Below, one piece after another: positions 1-17,373 of a stretch of DNA of 64,000 nt. The notes under the pieces are model-generated. The model searched no databases and was not told where the DNA came from. It was given only the letters and a program-made list of their open reading frames with translations. The position numbers and the translations under genes are program-made. Source of the DNA: Antrodiella citrinella (Eukaryota > Basidiomycota > Agaricomycetes > Polyporales > Steccherinaceae); contig SGPM01000063.1 of the NCBI GenBank assembly GCA_004802725.1, positions 4,802 through 68,801 on the forward strand. The letters run 5' to 3'. How positions within the stretch are numbered: position 1 is the first letter of the stretch; each line of letters starts with the position of its first letter.

Positions 1-5493
<5,493 letters not shown>

Positions 5494-7848
5494 ATGGCGG
5501 AAACAGAAGACCATCCAACGCCTCCGGCTTACACGGAGCCTCATAACGAACACCTGGTCAACAACTCAGACCTGAGCGATGTCGACGATAGTCGACCGAC
5601 ATGGTACTTGACTGTGCCAGAGGTCAAGTTGCTAGGCATTGCAGGTGTACGTTCCCTCGTTCAATTGCGTAGTCCTTCGCTAAGTCTTCCTATAATAATC
5701 AACAGGTAGGGTTCTTCCTTGACGGTAAGCGCAGCGCCCAGTCTTGATATCTCATGCTCACTTCCCCTGACCACATGGAAGCATACGACCTGTTCGTCAT
5801 CAACGTATGTGCAATGTGTTATTCACTTTATAAAGAATTGCTGAAGACTATGACGACCCTTGTTAGCCCGTCGCAACCATGTTGCAATACCGTCTCTACA
5901 ACGGCGGCTCACTTCCGAGTGGCCTCGAGGGCTTTCTGAAAGCTGGCGCGAACATCGGTAGTGTGATCGGACAATTCGCTTTTGGTGAGTTATGTTCATC
6001 AGTCTGCACGTTGACAAGAGCCTAACACAGCGTGTCTTAAGGTTTTGCTGCGGATTACTTCGGCCGTAAGGCAGTTTGTGAGTTCTGCAGACCTATTCGT
6101 ATGAACCTTTGTTGACAAGATGATCGCACGGATACTTAGACGGCAAGGAGCTCATGTTGATTATTTTTGCCACCATCATGTGCATTTCGGACCCTACCGG
6201 TGACTATGAACTCTCGTCTTATACCAGCGCGATCAGTTCTCATTCCGCTCTACAGGTGATCTGTCTCCCCAGGGGTCTCTTATTTGGCTGGCGGTGTTCC
6301 GTATCATTCTCGGTATCGGCGTGGGTGGAGACTATCCCATGTCCGCTTCCGTTTCTACCGACAGAGCCCATCTGAGAAGACGTGGTACAATGCTTGCGTA
6401 CATCTTCTCAAATCAAGGATGGGGTTCTTTGATAGGCAGTCTGATGTTCATCATTGTACTTGCGTGTTATCACCATACCATGGACGTGGACGGAAAGACC
6501 AGCAAAGTGGATGGAGGTAAGAGCATTGGCTCCATGAGAGATGCTTATACCGATTACAATGACAGTGTGGCGTATCGTTGTCGGGATGTCCCTCATTCCT
6601 GCATTTGGTACACTGTACCAACGTCTCACACTTCCGGAAGCCAAACGTTTTGAAGAGTCTCAAGAAGGGAATGGCGCTTCTTCAGATCTGAAGAAGGAGA
6701 ATTCGGCAGACGTCGAAAAATCGTCACAACCGGAAAGCAGCACCGAGGGTAGACGTCATGCGCAAGCCATTGCTGCCAACAAGAAGTCGCACTTCGCCGG
6801 TAAGCATCGGTCTTTTTGCAAGCATGACCTGATTCTCGACGGTTTGTAGACTTTTTCAGGTACTTCAGCGAATGGCGACATGCTAAACATCTCATTGGGA
6901 CTTGCAGTTGCTGGTTCCTCCTTGATATTGCGTAAGTCCTGTAACAAGATCATGACATGCTTATATGCTGAAGATGAGCTCAGCTTCTACGGTATCAACT
7001 TGAACCAGAACGTTGTGCTTCAAGAAATCGGATTCGACGGCAGCTCTGGATCTCCGTGGACCAGACTCTTCAAAATCGGCATTGGTAACCTCATCATCAC
7101 CGCCCTCGGATTCGTGCCCGGGTACTATGCCACGATCTTCTCTATTGAGAAACTCGGCAGAAAGTGGATACAAATTCAAGGTTTCCTTATGGCCGCACTC
7201 TTCCGTAGGTTCCACCGTTCGTCGCCCCGAACCTGAGCTGACATTTGACACCGTTCTAGTCGGTATCCTCGCCGGAAAATTCCATTCATTGAGTAACGCT
7301 GCGTTCATTGTCAACTTTGCGTTGCTCCAATTCTTCTTCAACTTCGGCGCAAACGCGTAAGTTACCCCAGCTCATCACTTACGCTATGATGCTCATACTC
7401 TCTCCTATTCAGAACCACCTATGTATGTGATATCGTTCATATGGGTAATTTCGAATACTGACGTCTGAGCACAGTGTTATCCTGCTGAACTCTTCCCCAC
7501 TAAATTCCGTGCTACGGCACATGGTGTTTCTGCGGCCTTCGGGAAAGCCGGTGCAATCATTTCTGCCTTGGCATTCAACAGCTTGAGCCAAAAGATCGGC
7601 ACTCCTGCTGTTTTATGGAGTACGTCTCGCTGTCGCAGTTCGAAACATCGTCACCGACTAATCTGATTGCTCGTCTTAAAGTCTTCTTTGGCTGTTGTAT
7701 TGCTGGAGCAGGTATGTCTTGTCGGTCATTGCATGTGCTATCATTCTCATCCCATCATCCTCTAGTGTGCTCGCTGCTTCTGCCCGAAGTCCGTGGCCGC
7801 GATCCAGACGTTGTCTATGCTGCAGAGCTGAGAGAGCGAGGTACTTAG
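5494..7848 (+). CDS. High-affinity inorganic phosphate transporter (PHO84-type, MFS)
   Basis: Proton-coupled phosphate uptake at the plasma membrane, from the phosphate:H+ symporter branch of the major facilitator superfamily. The polar N-terminus [11 protein letters not shown] leads into the first membrane span ([14 protein letters not shown]). [10 protein letters not shown] is the MFS loop 2-3 motif. [11 protein letters not shown] (about 6310-6345) is the PHO84 family signature. A charged central loop rich in Ser, Glu and Lys (about 6650-6800) separates the two six-helix halves. [17 protein letters not shown] opens the second half, and [11 protein letters not shown] is also typical. The gene is split by many short introns, one of which leaves a very short exon near 5707-5722. 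The start at 5494 is the first in-frame ATG before the conserved region. All motifs look intact. Which phosphate transporter paralog it is cannot be told. Confidence 0.93.
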
Positions 7849-8166
7849 GATTGAATGACGAAACATGCGCGATGGCATCTTCCTTCGGACTGTCGTACTT
7901 TTATTGTTTGTATGTTCCGTTCCGTATTATTATTTACTCTACAGTGTGCAGCTCATTGTATATAATTGATTATCAGACCTTGGCTAGGATCTGAGAGTTA
8001 CAGCCGTTTGTTGGATGGGTAAGCCTCTAACGGTACGCAAAATCGGTGGGGGGAAATCATTCCTCGTAGGAAGAAAGCTAGTAATCTTAATAATGTCAGC
8101 CACGTCTTTGACCTGTCCAATCTTAAACTGGATGGCTCAGGAACCTGTTATTGACTTGACGAGATG
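7849..8166. other. Convergent 3' intergenic region
   Basis: 318 bp between the stops of the phosphate transporter and the orphan protein on the other strand. It is AT-rich around 7910-7970, as expected for 3' untranslated and polyadenylation regions. Nothing else seen. Confidence 0.4.
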
Positions 8167-8934
8167 CTAGTACCAGCCATAAGTCTCTTCAGTCGATTCG
8201 GGGAACGACTGTGAAAATAGAAGAGCTTACGTCGACAGACTGCCACTACGGTTCGCGCGTCCTCGAGCACACGTCTAACTGCACCCCGGGTCCCAGACAC
8301 CGCGTCGTTGATTGCCTCGACGAGGTCAGCGACGCCGGGAAGGAGAGTCTTCTCTCTGGACATGCCTTCCTTTGCAGTCATCTTAGCAATTTCCGTACAG
8401 GATCCACTGAGTCCGGGATCGGGATCCTCGTCGAATGATACGTGATATGTGTTGTATTGGGATAAAACCACCTCTATAGGTTTCCTGATCTTCTGCCATG
8501 CGATAGCATCGTCTTGAAGTTCGTTGTGCTTCTCATTCTCCCAATCTGTGAATACGAAACCGTAAATTAGGGCTACCCAGGTTTGTTTGACGGGCAATGG
8601 AATTCGCACCTTGGACCAAGATGAGGTCGTCGCTGTCGTTCACCTGAAGCTTCATCTGAAGCCCAAAGTACCCTCTGAATAAGACCTGAATGTCAGCGGA
8701 ACACTTGACAATGATCTCTACGTACGATACGACACCAGACGCACTTCTCAAAGCATTCAGGATCGGCTGTACGGCGTCGATCTCGAGCATGGACATGGGC
8801 ACTTTGTTCGTGCAAATGGCGAGGACTTCAATGGTACGCTGAGGCATGATCATGGTTGTTCAAAGTGAGTTGCAAAGTACTTGTGAGATGCGGTTGTTCA
8901 GGCGGGGCAAGAATGCTTCTCCATTTTCCGCCAT
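8167..8934 (-). CDS. Hypothetical protein, about 215 residues
   Basis: I do not recognise a family. The model starts MAENGEAFLPRL at 8934. An intron of about 43 nt (donor after NNRISQ, acceptor before RTIEVLA) joins it to the next exon, and three more introns follow before the end EETYGWY. All junctions keep frame with GT-AG borders. The protein is soluble with no signal peptide or membrane segment. It begins with an amphipathic helical stretch (VLAICTNKVPMSMLEIDAVQ), has an acidic middle (SFDEDPDPGLSG) and a helical C-terminal third (ADLVEAINDAVSGTRGAVRR). An alternative start at 8853 would omit the first exon. It shares a short divergent promoter (8935-9195) with the TAPT1-like gene. Confidence 0.6.
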
Positions 8935-9195
8935 CGTGCTTTATGCAGAGTGAAGGAAGAGAGGAATCCACGAACCGCGGTAGTATCTGAAATTCCTGAG
9001 TTAGAAATGACCGTGAAACGGATATGGATAGGGGAGACTCAGCGAGTGTGAAATACAATGTCGGGGTTTTAATTGGCTCGGCAGTCGCCGTAGTGCCACA
9101 CCGTCTGTTTCATAACATACGCACTTGCAGCCAAAACATAGAGATGCCTCCTCCATAACTATTGAACTTCAACTACGAAGACGCGTGCACGACTC

Positions 9196-11690
9196 ATGCC
9201 TCCATCCACCTCCCATTCTCCACGACGCAAACGCGTAAGGAGGCACTTCTCTGCTTCAGCAGCCTCAGGTCACAGATGGAAGGCTGCCCCATTCTCTACC
9301 ACCGGTACCTCCTCTTCCTCCAGGTCTCGCAGACGAGAATCTTCGCCGTCTCGTCGGAATGACACTTTCGACGAAGACAGTGAGGAATCCGAACCAGAAG
9401 AAGACGACCTGTCTCGTTTCTCTGCAGACGAAACACATCTCCCCCATTCTCATACATTTCCTGGTCTGTCTCAGCACGATCGTCCACCACTGACTTACGC
9501 TTCTTTGCCTCCTACTCCAATCTCATCTTCGCCACCGCCTGTGCCTTCCCCCTTTCCTGCTCAGCACAAACCTACACGTGCACCACCACGACAGCCAGAG
9601 CAGACACATGAGGAGCCTCCGTTCTCACTGTGGGACTATCTCCGTGAGGAGCTGTTGGCGACGGACTTTGACTCGCATCAGGAGCTGAAATGGGAGCGTG
9701 TCAGTAACTTTCTGAGCATGCCATATGCAATGGAGAAGGTGTGTGCTCAATATACGCCTACAAATCACCTGTCTTACACTGATCAATCGTTCTAGATTTT
9801 CTTGTTCGGCTTCATCTTGTGCTTCGACTCCTTCCTCTATACGTTCACAATTCTCCCTATCCGATTTGTCCTTGCTACGTACCGTCTCTTGACGAACATG
9901 ATCTTCCTACGCAAAACACACCTTCCCCCTTCTCAAAAAGCGGATATTCTACGGACGTTATTGCTAGTTGTGTCTATTGTTATCCTGAGCCCACTCACAG
10001 ATGCTAGTCAAATCTACCACTTCATACGCGGACAAGACACGATCAAGCTGTATGTTATCTTCAACGCACTGGAAGTACGTCTTGGTGCTGCTCTCGATTT
10101 ATATGATCTCTGACGGTCGTTCGGTCTAGATCGCAGACAGACTCTGCGCATCTATTGGTCAAGACATCATCGACTGCCTATTTTCGCGATCTACTCTGGA
10201 GGTCATCTCCCATAGAAAGGTCCCTACGTCGCACACATTGCGACCAGTCTTATACTTCGTGCTAGCATTGATCTATACTGGTGCGTTTCTTTCGAAAGTT
10301 TTCGCATAATGCTTTGCTGAGTGAAAGTTGGACCTCTAGTATCACATACGCTTGTCATGGTCTACCAGATGATCTCCCTCAACGTCGCGGTCAACTCATA
10401 CGACCACGCACTTCTAACGCTCCTCGTATCCAATCAATTCGTGGAAATCAAAGGCAGCGTGTTCAAGAAGTTCGAGAAGGACAACCTCTTCCAGATCACA
10501 TGTGCAGGTGAGCAGGCTCCTTTGTAAACCTTGACGTATTCTCATCGTAGCGTAGACATTGTTGAAAGATTCACTCTGTTCTTAATGCTTGTGATCGTGG
10601 CCTTCCGGAATCTCATAGAGCTGAACGGTGCTGCATTCAACTGGAGTGAGGGGTTCACACTTCCGAAGAGTTTTGGCTGGTTTAGAGGGGACAACGTATG
10701 GTGGACTATCTCCTACGTGAGTTTCACACCTGGACCTACCGTGACAATTTCTTGTCTGATGACGTCACCTCGCAGCCTGTGTTAACCGTGATGGTGTCCG
10801 AGATGCTGGTCGACTGGCTGAAGCATGCGTTCATCGCAAAGTTCAATCACATACGGCCCTCCGTGTATGAACGATACACCGACGTGCTGTGTCGTGACTT
10901 AGCAAGCGGGAGCGCTGCTGGTCGACGCGGCGCGCGCAAGGTCAGTCTAACCTCCCCAACCCATATTATCGCACACACTCACACTCGCATAGCACACGTA
11001 CGTCGACCAATCCCCTCTAGTCGCGCGCCGACTAGGTTTTGCATCGTTACCGCTAGCGGTGCTCGCCATCCTCATCGGCGCGCAATCCATCAACATGCTC
11101 ATCGCGATGCACACGGACGACTGGTCGGCGTGGACGTGGACGTGGACGCTGCACGAGTCGACGAACGAGGACTGGATCAACATCGCGAAGTGGGTCGCCA
11201 TGGGTGGGATGTTCTGGGTTTCGTGAGTTCATCATTGTTGCACGAACGAAACGAGGGCTGTGGGCTGATGTTGTGTGTGTAGAACGGTGGTGATCAAGAT
11301 CATCATGGGCGTGCGCCTGCTCAGTTATGCGACGCGCCGTAGAGCGGGGATGGAGGCTCGTATCTCGGCGGATGCAGTGAACGATTTCGGGAGAGACCCA
11401 GTCGGGGAGGGTCAAGAAGAACGCGTCAGTCATAACCCCCACCCTCTTCGTCTCATCTTCTACTCGCTGACGTTCCCAATCCACAGACATACAACCGAGA
11501 CCTGAAAACTCTCTTGGACAACAAACGCGACGACGCCGTGCCCGTCGCCGACATCGGCGAGCGCAAGCCTGATCAGCAGAACGGCGGTTCTGGAAAGTCA
11601 GGGGGCGGCGGCGGCGGCGGCGGGGAGAAGAGGAAGAGGCTAGAGTTGGAAGATATCACGCGGTTCACGATGGTCAAGCGTATTTGGTAG
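9196..11690 (+). CDS. TAPT1/EMP65 family membrane protein (DUF747)
   Basis: Multi-pass endomembrane protein of the TAPT1 family. Yeast Emp65 works with Slp1 in protecting soluble ER proteins; the vertebrate member is linked to cilia and skeletal development. The N-terminal ~150 residues are a disordered Ser/Pro/Arg-rich tail. The conserved core then begins with FSLWDYLREELLATDFDSHQELKWERVSNF and runs through FILCFDSFLYTFTILPIRF and LYVIFNALEIADRLCASIGQD. Further hydrophobic spans include SHTLVMVYQMISLNVAVNSY and TISYPVLTVMVSEMLVDWLKHAFIAKFNHI. The tail carries a run of nine glycines (about 11605-11630) before RKRLELEDITRFTMVKRIW. About 700 residues in ten or so exons. The core is intact. The biochemical role is unknown. 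Confidence 0.9.
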
Positions 11691-12404
11691 ACGGTGCTGT
11701 ATTCACGATTATTGAGAGTTCTATCATATCATTGGAATTGATTTAGTCAGGAGGATATTCTACTACAACTTCTACACGAGGGCTGGCTAAATGACAGTAT
11801 GCTGGTCTCTTCGGCGACCTTGACCCTTTGAATTTATGCTTCTAGAACGTACAACACGGATATGGAACGGCGAATCGCGACATAGCACAAAAATTATTTG
11901 TGGTTGAAAGTAGGATAAGATGGTGGTGAGATGGGTGAGATATGAGGATCGAGGAAGGTGCGGAGCGGAGGAGGAGGGTGCTGAGAGAGGATGAAGAGCA
12001 AGAAACGAAGGAGTGTGAGGGCCGCCAGGTATCGCTGGGCAGGGGATACAAAAGAATAACAATACAACATGAACGAGAGTGGGTAGCTTGGTTCGGAAGC
12101 AGGCAAGCAAGGAGTGATAGAAAGACAACAGAGGGTAGTAGAGAGCGTGAGCAGTTTATCTCGAAACACTGGAAGAGAGATGGATGGCTTGAAGGATCGT
12201 GATGGGCGTTGGCGCTATGGATACAATTGAAAATGTGTGGAATGATCAAACCGAGAAGTGGATGGCAAGGTTGCTTGCGGAGAGCGAGAGAGCTGGGACC
12301 TTCAAACAAAAACAAAAACAAAAGAACCGAGACAATAAGCCGGAACATTGAAAACCATGACGATCAAGAAGGACTGGAGGGTCCAAGAGGTTCTTTGAGA
12401 GCTT
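11691..12404. other. Convergent 3' intergenic region
   Basis: 714 bp between two facing stop codons. It is purine-rich on the plus strand (for example 11940-12020) and has an AAAAC-type repeat at 12306-12322. No coding sequence with plausible splice structure was found on either strand. Confidence 0.35.
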
Positions 12405-14485
12405 TTAATACCTCCTCTCCCTCTCCCTCCTCTCCTTCTCCACATACCCCTTCCGAGTCCCATCGCTCCTCTTCCTCGGAGCCGGTACCAGAACCGGAAA
12501 CGCCACACCCTCTGGCTCACTCAACGCCAAGTCCAACTCTTCCTCCGACGACAACCCGCCCTCGTACGCAGGGACACCGCGGACGACCTCCGCCTTGTAC
12601 GACCTGCGCTGGCCCATCCCGGACGCAGCGGAGACCTTCACGGCGTGCTTCGCAGGGGCCGGCTGCAGCGTGCGGCTCGCGCTTCTGCTACTACTAGCAG
12701 CATTGGCATGTGAGGATGTGGGTTGGGGTGTGCTTTTCTTGTGCGGGTTCAGAGGACGGATGGTGACTTGTGGGACCGGGTGGGCGACGCTCCGGAGCTT
12801 CGGGCTCTGGGAACGAGCCTGAGGAGGTGGGGTGGAGTGCATGACGGACCCTGGACGGCTGGAAGACGCGTATATGTTGTCGTAGTACCTATCCTGGTGC
12901 TCTCTCGCACGCGGGAGACCGCACTCACGGTCCGCGATGGCCCTCGCCACAGATTGGACTTGTGGCGAGATCGGGGTGTGCCTCAGGACGGTGGTGGGGA
13001 AAGGGATGCCTGCTTCGAGGGGACCCGCCATGAAATGAGCGTCGTGGGGGTAGTCTCCTCGAGCCGCAGTTTGAGGGCTGGGAGCCATGTGAACCTTGGT
13101 GTTCTTGGACCCAGCTGAGACGGGGGAGACCGGAGTCGGGATCGCGCGGAGGCTCGCGACAGCAGCTGCCTTGTGCGCGCGACTGAGCATGTCCTGGGCG
13201 TAGGTGTTCTTCCCGCCGTTGCCGGCACCAGGAGCGGCCTGAGAGGGCCTGGACGAGACAGGCTGGGACTGATTGACCAGGCTTCCGGAGGACCCGGTAC
13301 GTCTCATTGCGGGGTACCGACGCAGGGAGTTGCTCGACACGAAAGCGCGATCGCCGTCGTCTGCGCGACGTGCGGGGGCGGACGCGGGAGTCGGAGCTGG
13401 TTCTTGCATGACCCCGTGCTCGTCGACGCTTGGACGGCGCTTGTGCTCGTCGCCGCGATGCACCTTAGGTCTGCGGGCGTAGTGCAAGTTGCGCGGAGAC
13501 TCGTCCGTGAGGACGGATATGGAGTCCATGCTGATCTGGATCGAGTACGCAGAGTCTGAATCGTCGGAGAGATGGCCGTCGAAGACACGTGGGCGACTCG
13601 CAGGCTTGGCAGACAAAGCGGGGGAAGTGGCCTCGGAGCGGGTAGAAGCAGGAGCTGGGGAGGGAGCTGAATGCTGGGGTTGAGAGGGCCCCTTGTCAAT
13701 AGGCTTGAACATAGAGAATTGGGCGGTAGGCGGTCCGAGCCGCGTGTAGTCGACTTTGCGTTCTGGAGTCGTAGCAGTGACCGCGTCGTAGAGATGCGCG
13801 TTCTTGGATGAAAGCTGAACGCCAGGGACAGGCTTGGCTACCTCGCGACCTCTGGCCCGAGGTGCGGTGGCGGAGGCAGGAGCGGCCTTCAGGTTCACGG
13901 TAGCAGCGACCTTGGCGGGAGGCTCCTGAGGCGTCGCGCGGTTGTACCCGTGCGTGGTCGCGTAACGCGACTGCTGAGCCCCACCGGTACCGGGAGGAGA
14001 GGGAGGAAGAGGTTTGTCGCGACTCGCGAGCTTCTCGAGTCTGAGGTTCCTGAGAACGTCCTTTGCATACCTGATCTCCTTCTCAGTTTGCGGAGGGAGT
14101 AGGTCAAGGGTCGGCTCGCTGTTGAAGGTGTCGTAAGACGACGTGGATGGACGCGACTGAACTTGAAGGATGTCGACGTGATGAGTCGTCGGGATGAGGG
14201 GATAGACGATCTTGTCCTTCGGCACATGCTGGCCACCACGGTAGGAAGGCTTGTTGGTGCGAAGAGGGACAGACTTGACGTGTTTGAGCTGCGACGACTT
14301 GAAGTGGCGCAGCGTCCTGTCGTGGGCTCTATCCTGTCTGGAGACCTTGACGTCCAAGAAGTTGTCCGGCGTTGGAGCCTCGTCGGGCCTGGCAAGGGGA
14401 AAACCAGTCAGTGGCACTCAAAAACGCGTGTGGCCACCGCGACTTACTTTTTGAAAAGGTTGGAAATTTTCCGGATTCGCTGCAT
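12405..14485 (-). CDS. Large intrinsically disordered protein, hypothetical
   Basis: No recognised domain. A tiny first exon encodes MQRIRKISNLFKK. An intron of about 60 nt then ends just before PDEAPTPDNFLDV, and one uninterrupted exon of about 2 kb runs to a basic tail ending RRERERRY. The sequence is dominated by Ser, Pro, Ala and Arg, with short basic clusters such as RKRSDG near the end and repeated SRPS/SSRS patches. There is no signal peptide or membrane span. The short basic, amphipathic N-terminus could bind membrane or a partner, which is inference only. Initiation inside the large exon (14417) would lose it. A TATA-like ATTTATA at 14621-14627 reads TATAAAT on this strand, about 135 bp upstream of the start. 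Confidence 0.75.
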
Positions 14486-15235
14486 GTGGGGTAACTGTGT
14501 GTGAATTGGAGTGTGTGATTTCTAGTTTGAGTGAATTCTAAGATGTGGATGTAGGGTGCAAGAACATGTAGGGATGGTGAGGTGGAGAAGAGAACGAGGA
14601 GAAGTGCGGCTGTAGGAACAATTTATAGTGGCCACACTGAGAGCAAAGCTTGGCGGCAGAAGTGGGCCGGCGGGGAAGCGAGAGCGGATGGTGGCCACTT
14701 GAAGTGAGATATGATTATAGCTGTGATGATAAGAAGAGATCTTGCTATAAATGGGTAAGAGATGTGATTAGTAGTATTGTCGAGGGGAACAATGGACGAA
14801 TAGCCCATTGAAGGCACGAGGCGACCCTAGGGCCAAAGCCTCGTGCATTGAGGGCTAAAGCGGGATAGATTTACATGTGCCATTGTGCTATAGCAGCAGC
14901 TTCCAGTGATGACTCTTGGGCTGCGGAAGTCAAAAAACGAGCGTGAGTGAATCGACCGTTTGTGTGCCCGATGTCCTGTGTCATTCGAGATGGCCTACGA
15001 ACTTGGAGTGACTGTGACGTGTGACTGAGATCGTCATTGGTGTGTGCCTTGGTGCAACGCTCGTGTGCAGGCTCTCCTGACGTCACTCTAGTTCAGTATA
15101 AATGCCTCTTCGGGTTCAGCTCTACTTCTCACTCCCTCCTTCACTCTGCTCCCTTCATCTCTTAACCCCAGTACGTGCCCTCTAACATCCCTTCTTACCC
15201 AGCTGACATTCTTTGCTTCAGCTTCACAACTCACA
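14486..15235. promoter_or_regulatory. Divergent promoter region (disordered gene and SUR7-like gene)
   Basis: 750 bp between two divergent starts. It contains a TATAAAT on the minus strand (14621-14627) placed for the left gene. For the right gene there is a palindromic CRE (TGACGTCA, 15078-15085) followed 11 bp later by TATAAAT (15097-15103). A second plus-strand TATAAAT at 14746-14752 has no gene just downstream. Confidence 0.45.
15078..15103 (+). promoter_or_regulatory. CRE palindrome plus TATA box upstream of SUR7-like gene
   Basis: TGACGTCA at 15078-15085 is a perfect ATF/CREB site. TATAAAT at 15097-15103 lies about 133 bp before the ATG at 15236. The spacing is suitable for a stress-inducible core promoter bound by an Atf1/Sko1-type bZIP. 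The function is inferred from motif identity only. Confidence 0.5.
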
Positions 15236-15972
15236 ATGGCTGCCGGTGCTGCAGGTCCAGGTCTCTTCTTCACCTTCACCGCCATGCTCTTGCTCATCTT
15301 CGTACGTCTCTTTCATATCCATACCCTTCTCACTTACTTACGCGTCTTCAGGCTTCCGTATCCGCCCCTACATGGAACCCAGTGTCGTTCCTCAACACCA
15401 ATGTCGGAGGTCAACAACTGCATTTCGGAGTGTTTGGCTTCACTGGCTCACAGGTCCATGTCGGTTGGAGATTCCCTCCAAATATCTCGTAAGTTACTTC
15501 TCTCTTCTCTGCTTTCCAGCCCAATGCTTACCGCATACCAGCGACTCACGTCTCGGCGGTGATTTGTACCATGGCCTCACCTTCGCCCTCATTCTCATTC
15601 CCATCGGTACGTCGTTTATGGCATCCTCCTTACTCTCTATAGATGCTAACTCTACTATCCATCCCATCAGGTGCCGGCCTGTCTGGTCTCGCATTCCTCT
15701 TCGGCCTCTGCGGCTTCGCATACCACCGCGCCGGCACTGTCTTCATGACCCTCGTCTCCGGCGTCGCTCTCCTTGTTACTCTCGTCGCATGGGTCATCGA
15801 GATGGTCCTCTTTGGCGTTGCTCGTGACCATATCCGCAACCGTGGTGACGCGGCCAGCTTCGGCAACGCAAACTGGCTCGTCCTCGGTGCATTCATCGCA
15901 TTGCTCCTCGCATTCTTCGCCAGTGCTTGTGGTATCTGCGGATCCTACAGGGCGAAGCGCTCCGCCTATTAG
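15236..15972 (+). CDS. SUR7/PalI-like tetraspan membrane protein
   Basis: Four-span plasma membrane protein of the SUR7/PalI (Rim9) group, which act in eisosome-type domains or ambient-pH sensing. About 190 residues. First span GLFFTFTAMLLLIFASVSAP, followed by an extracellular loop with NVGGQQLHFGVFGFTG and GWRFPPNIS. Three more spans follow (FALILIPIGAGLSGLAFLFG, FMTLVSGVALLVTLVAWVI, WLVLGAFIALLLAFFASACG), and the basic tail is YRAKRSAY. Introns fall after LLLIF, after NIS (completed by the next exon) and in LIPIG. Placement in the superfamily rests on topology and loop character rather than a unique motif, so a claudin-like relative is possible. CRE and TATA elements lie upstream. Confidence 0.75.
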
Positions 15973-17373
15973 AATACTTACTAGTAACAGAGATGAAGTG
16001 GATGCTGCCTTTCGAGTATTCACGCCTTGTTTTGCTTATGATACCCCTGGACTCTTGTCGTTTCCCCGTTCACCGTTCCCTGCCCAAAACTGACTTGTCT
16101 TGGGACGACACTTTTCACGACTTTCCACCCCCCTTGCCATATCATACACCATTAGTATTCTATCATTTATCTAGTACCACACCTACCTTGCGTCCACCCA
16201 TTGTACTTTTAGAACGAGCTTGAACGAATAGACTCTGTTCTCACGATGGCCCATTTGCACGGTCCGTCTTCGTTTCACTGACTGATACCGAACTCGGCGA
16301 ATTTGTCAAGAAGCTTCATCTACTCCCGCCCTCCGCAGCAACATCTGTAGACCGCACTCTAGATCTGTTTTGAATCTTTGATTTGCTACCGTGCTTTTGA
16401 GCGATTTCTCAAGATCCTCGATCGCGAGATTATTTATGTAATATCGAGTTTGTCTCCGTCTTCATTGTGGCCCAAGCGTACGATAGCCTGAACGTCGGTG
16501 AATTATTCACCAATGGTGTTGTACGGCTACTACATTGCAGGGGCCTACTCTAAAATGTTTCCCTTCAAGCCCTGCAATCACGGCGCCTCGATCTTCACGT
16601 TGAATGTGATTATCTTCAACCGTGACGCATTCTTGCAACGAGTGAGTCGTGCGCTCTACATCTGTTTCGCAATTGAAATTCAGATCTACCTCCTCTCATG
16701 CCCCGGAGACAATCTCTCGTTCACTTGTGGTGCCACTTTGCATATTCAACTCGGCCTAATGTGTTTTTCCCCACACACGCCATTCACACGCATCAGCCTC
16801 CGCCTGAGCCTGTCCACTGTCGAAATCTGCCTGTTCAGTTCAGCTTTTCAAACCCTCTCGGAAAACATCTCTATCGAGGGTCGGCTGATCTGTACATTCC
16901 AGCATGCAGATGTCGTGCTTGGCAAGAATCTGCCAGTGAGCAGGAGCTAGGCGACTCGGACCAGGCTCAACGTCTCCGAATTTCGAAATATAGGGCGATC
17001 CGCTCGCAGCTGGCCCTTCTGTGTTCCGCAGTCACTGTCTATCGCTTATGTAGCGGGTCTCTAATCTTTTCCTCGCAGCTCCTTAAATACACGCCCGTGG
17101 GCACGAAGAAGCTGACGTGAGTCTCACACTGGTATGAATGCGATGTTTGCCTCGCGAGGCCCCCCCGCAGCAAAATTGCATATGGGAATGACCCGACCTG
17201 CTTCCGGTACGTCTTCTGTTTTGCACACGAGTCGAGACGCGAGACGGTGATATAAAGTGCAAACCAGCTTTCTGCTTAGTGCCCGGTCTGCTTAAAGACC
17301 GTTGGGCTGTCTCGCCTTTGCCCTGCCAAGCCTCTTTCCCCCCTCATCTGTGCAGACTTAGAGCAACCTGGTC
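15973..17373. other. Long intergenic stretch with no supported gene
   Basis: 1.4 kb between two plus-strand genes. Open frames exist at about 16498-16950 and 16698-17120, but they overlap in different frames, lack recognisable domains and have no convincing splice structure. A plus-strand ATATAAAG at 17249-17256, about 120 bp before the next start, is a plausible TATA element for the following membrane-protein gene. Confidence 0.4.

Noticed and set aside
16498..17120. Two overlapping plus-strand open frames
   Set aside because: They lie in different frames of the same stretch, have no recognisable motif, and cannot be joined into one model with good splice sites.
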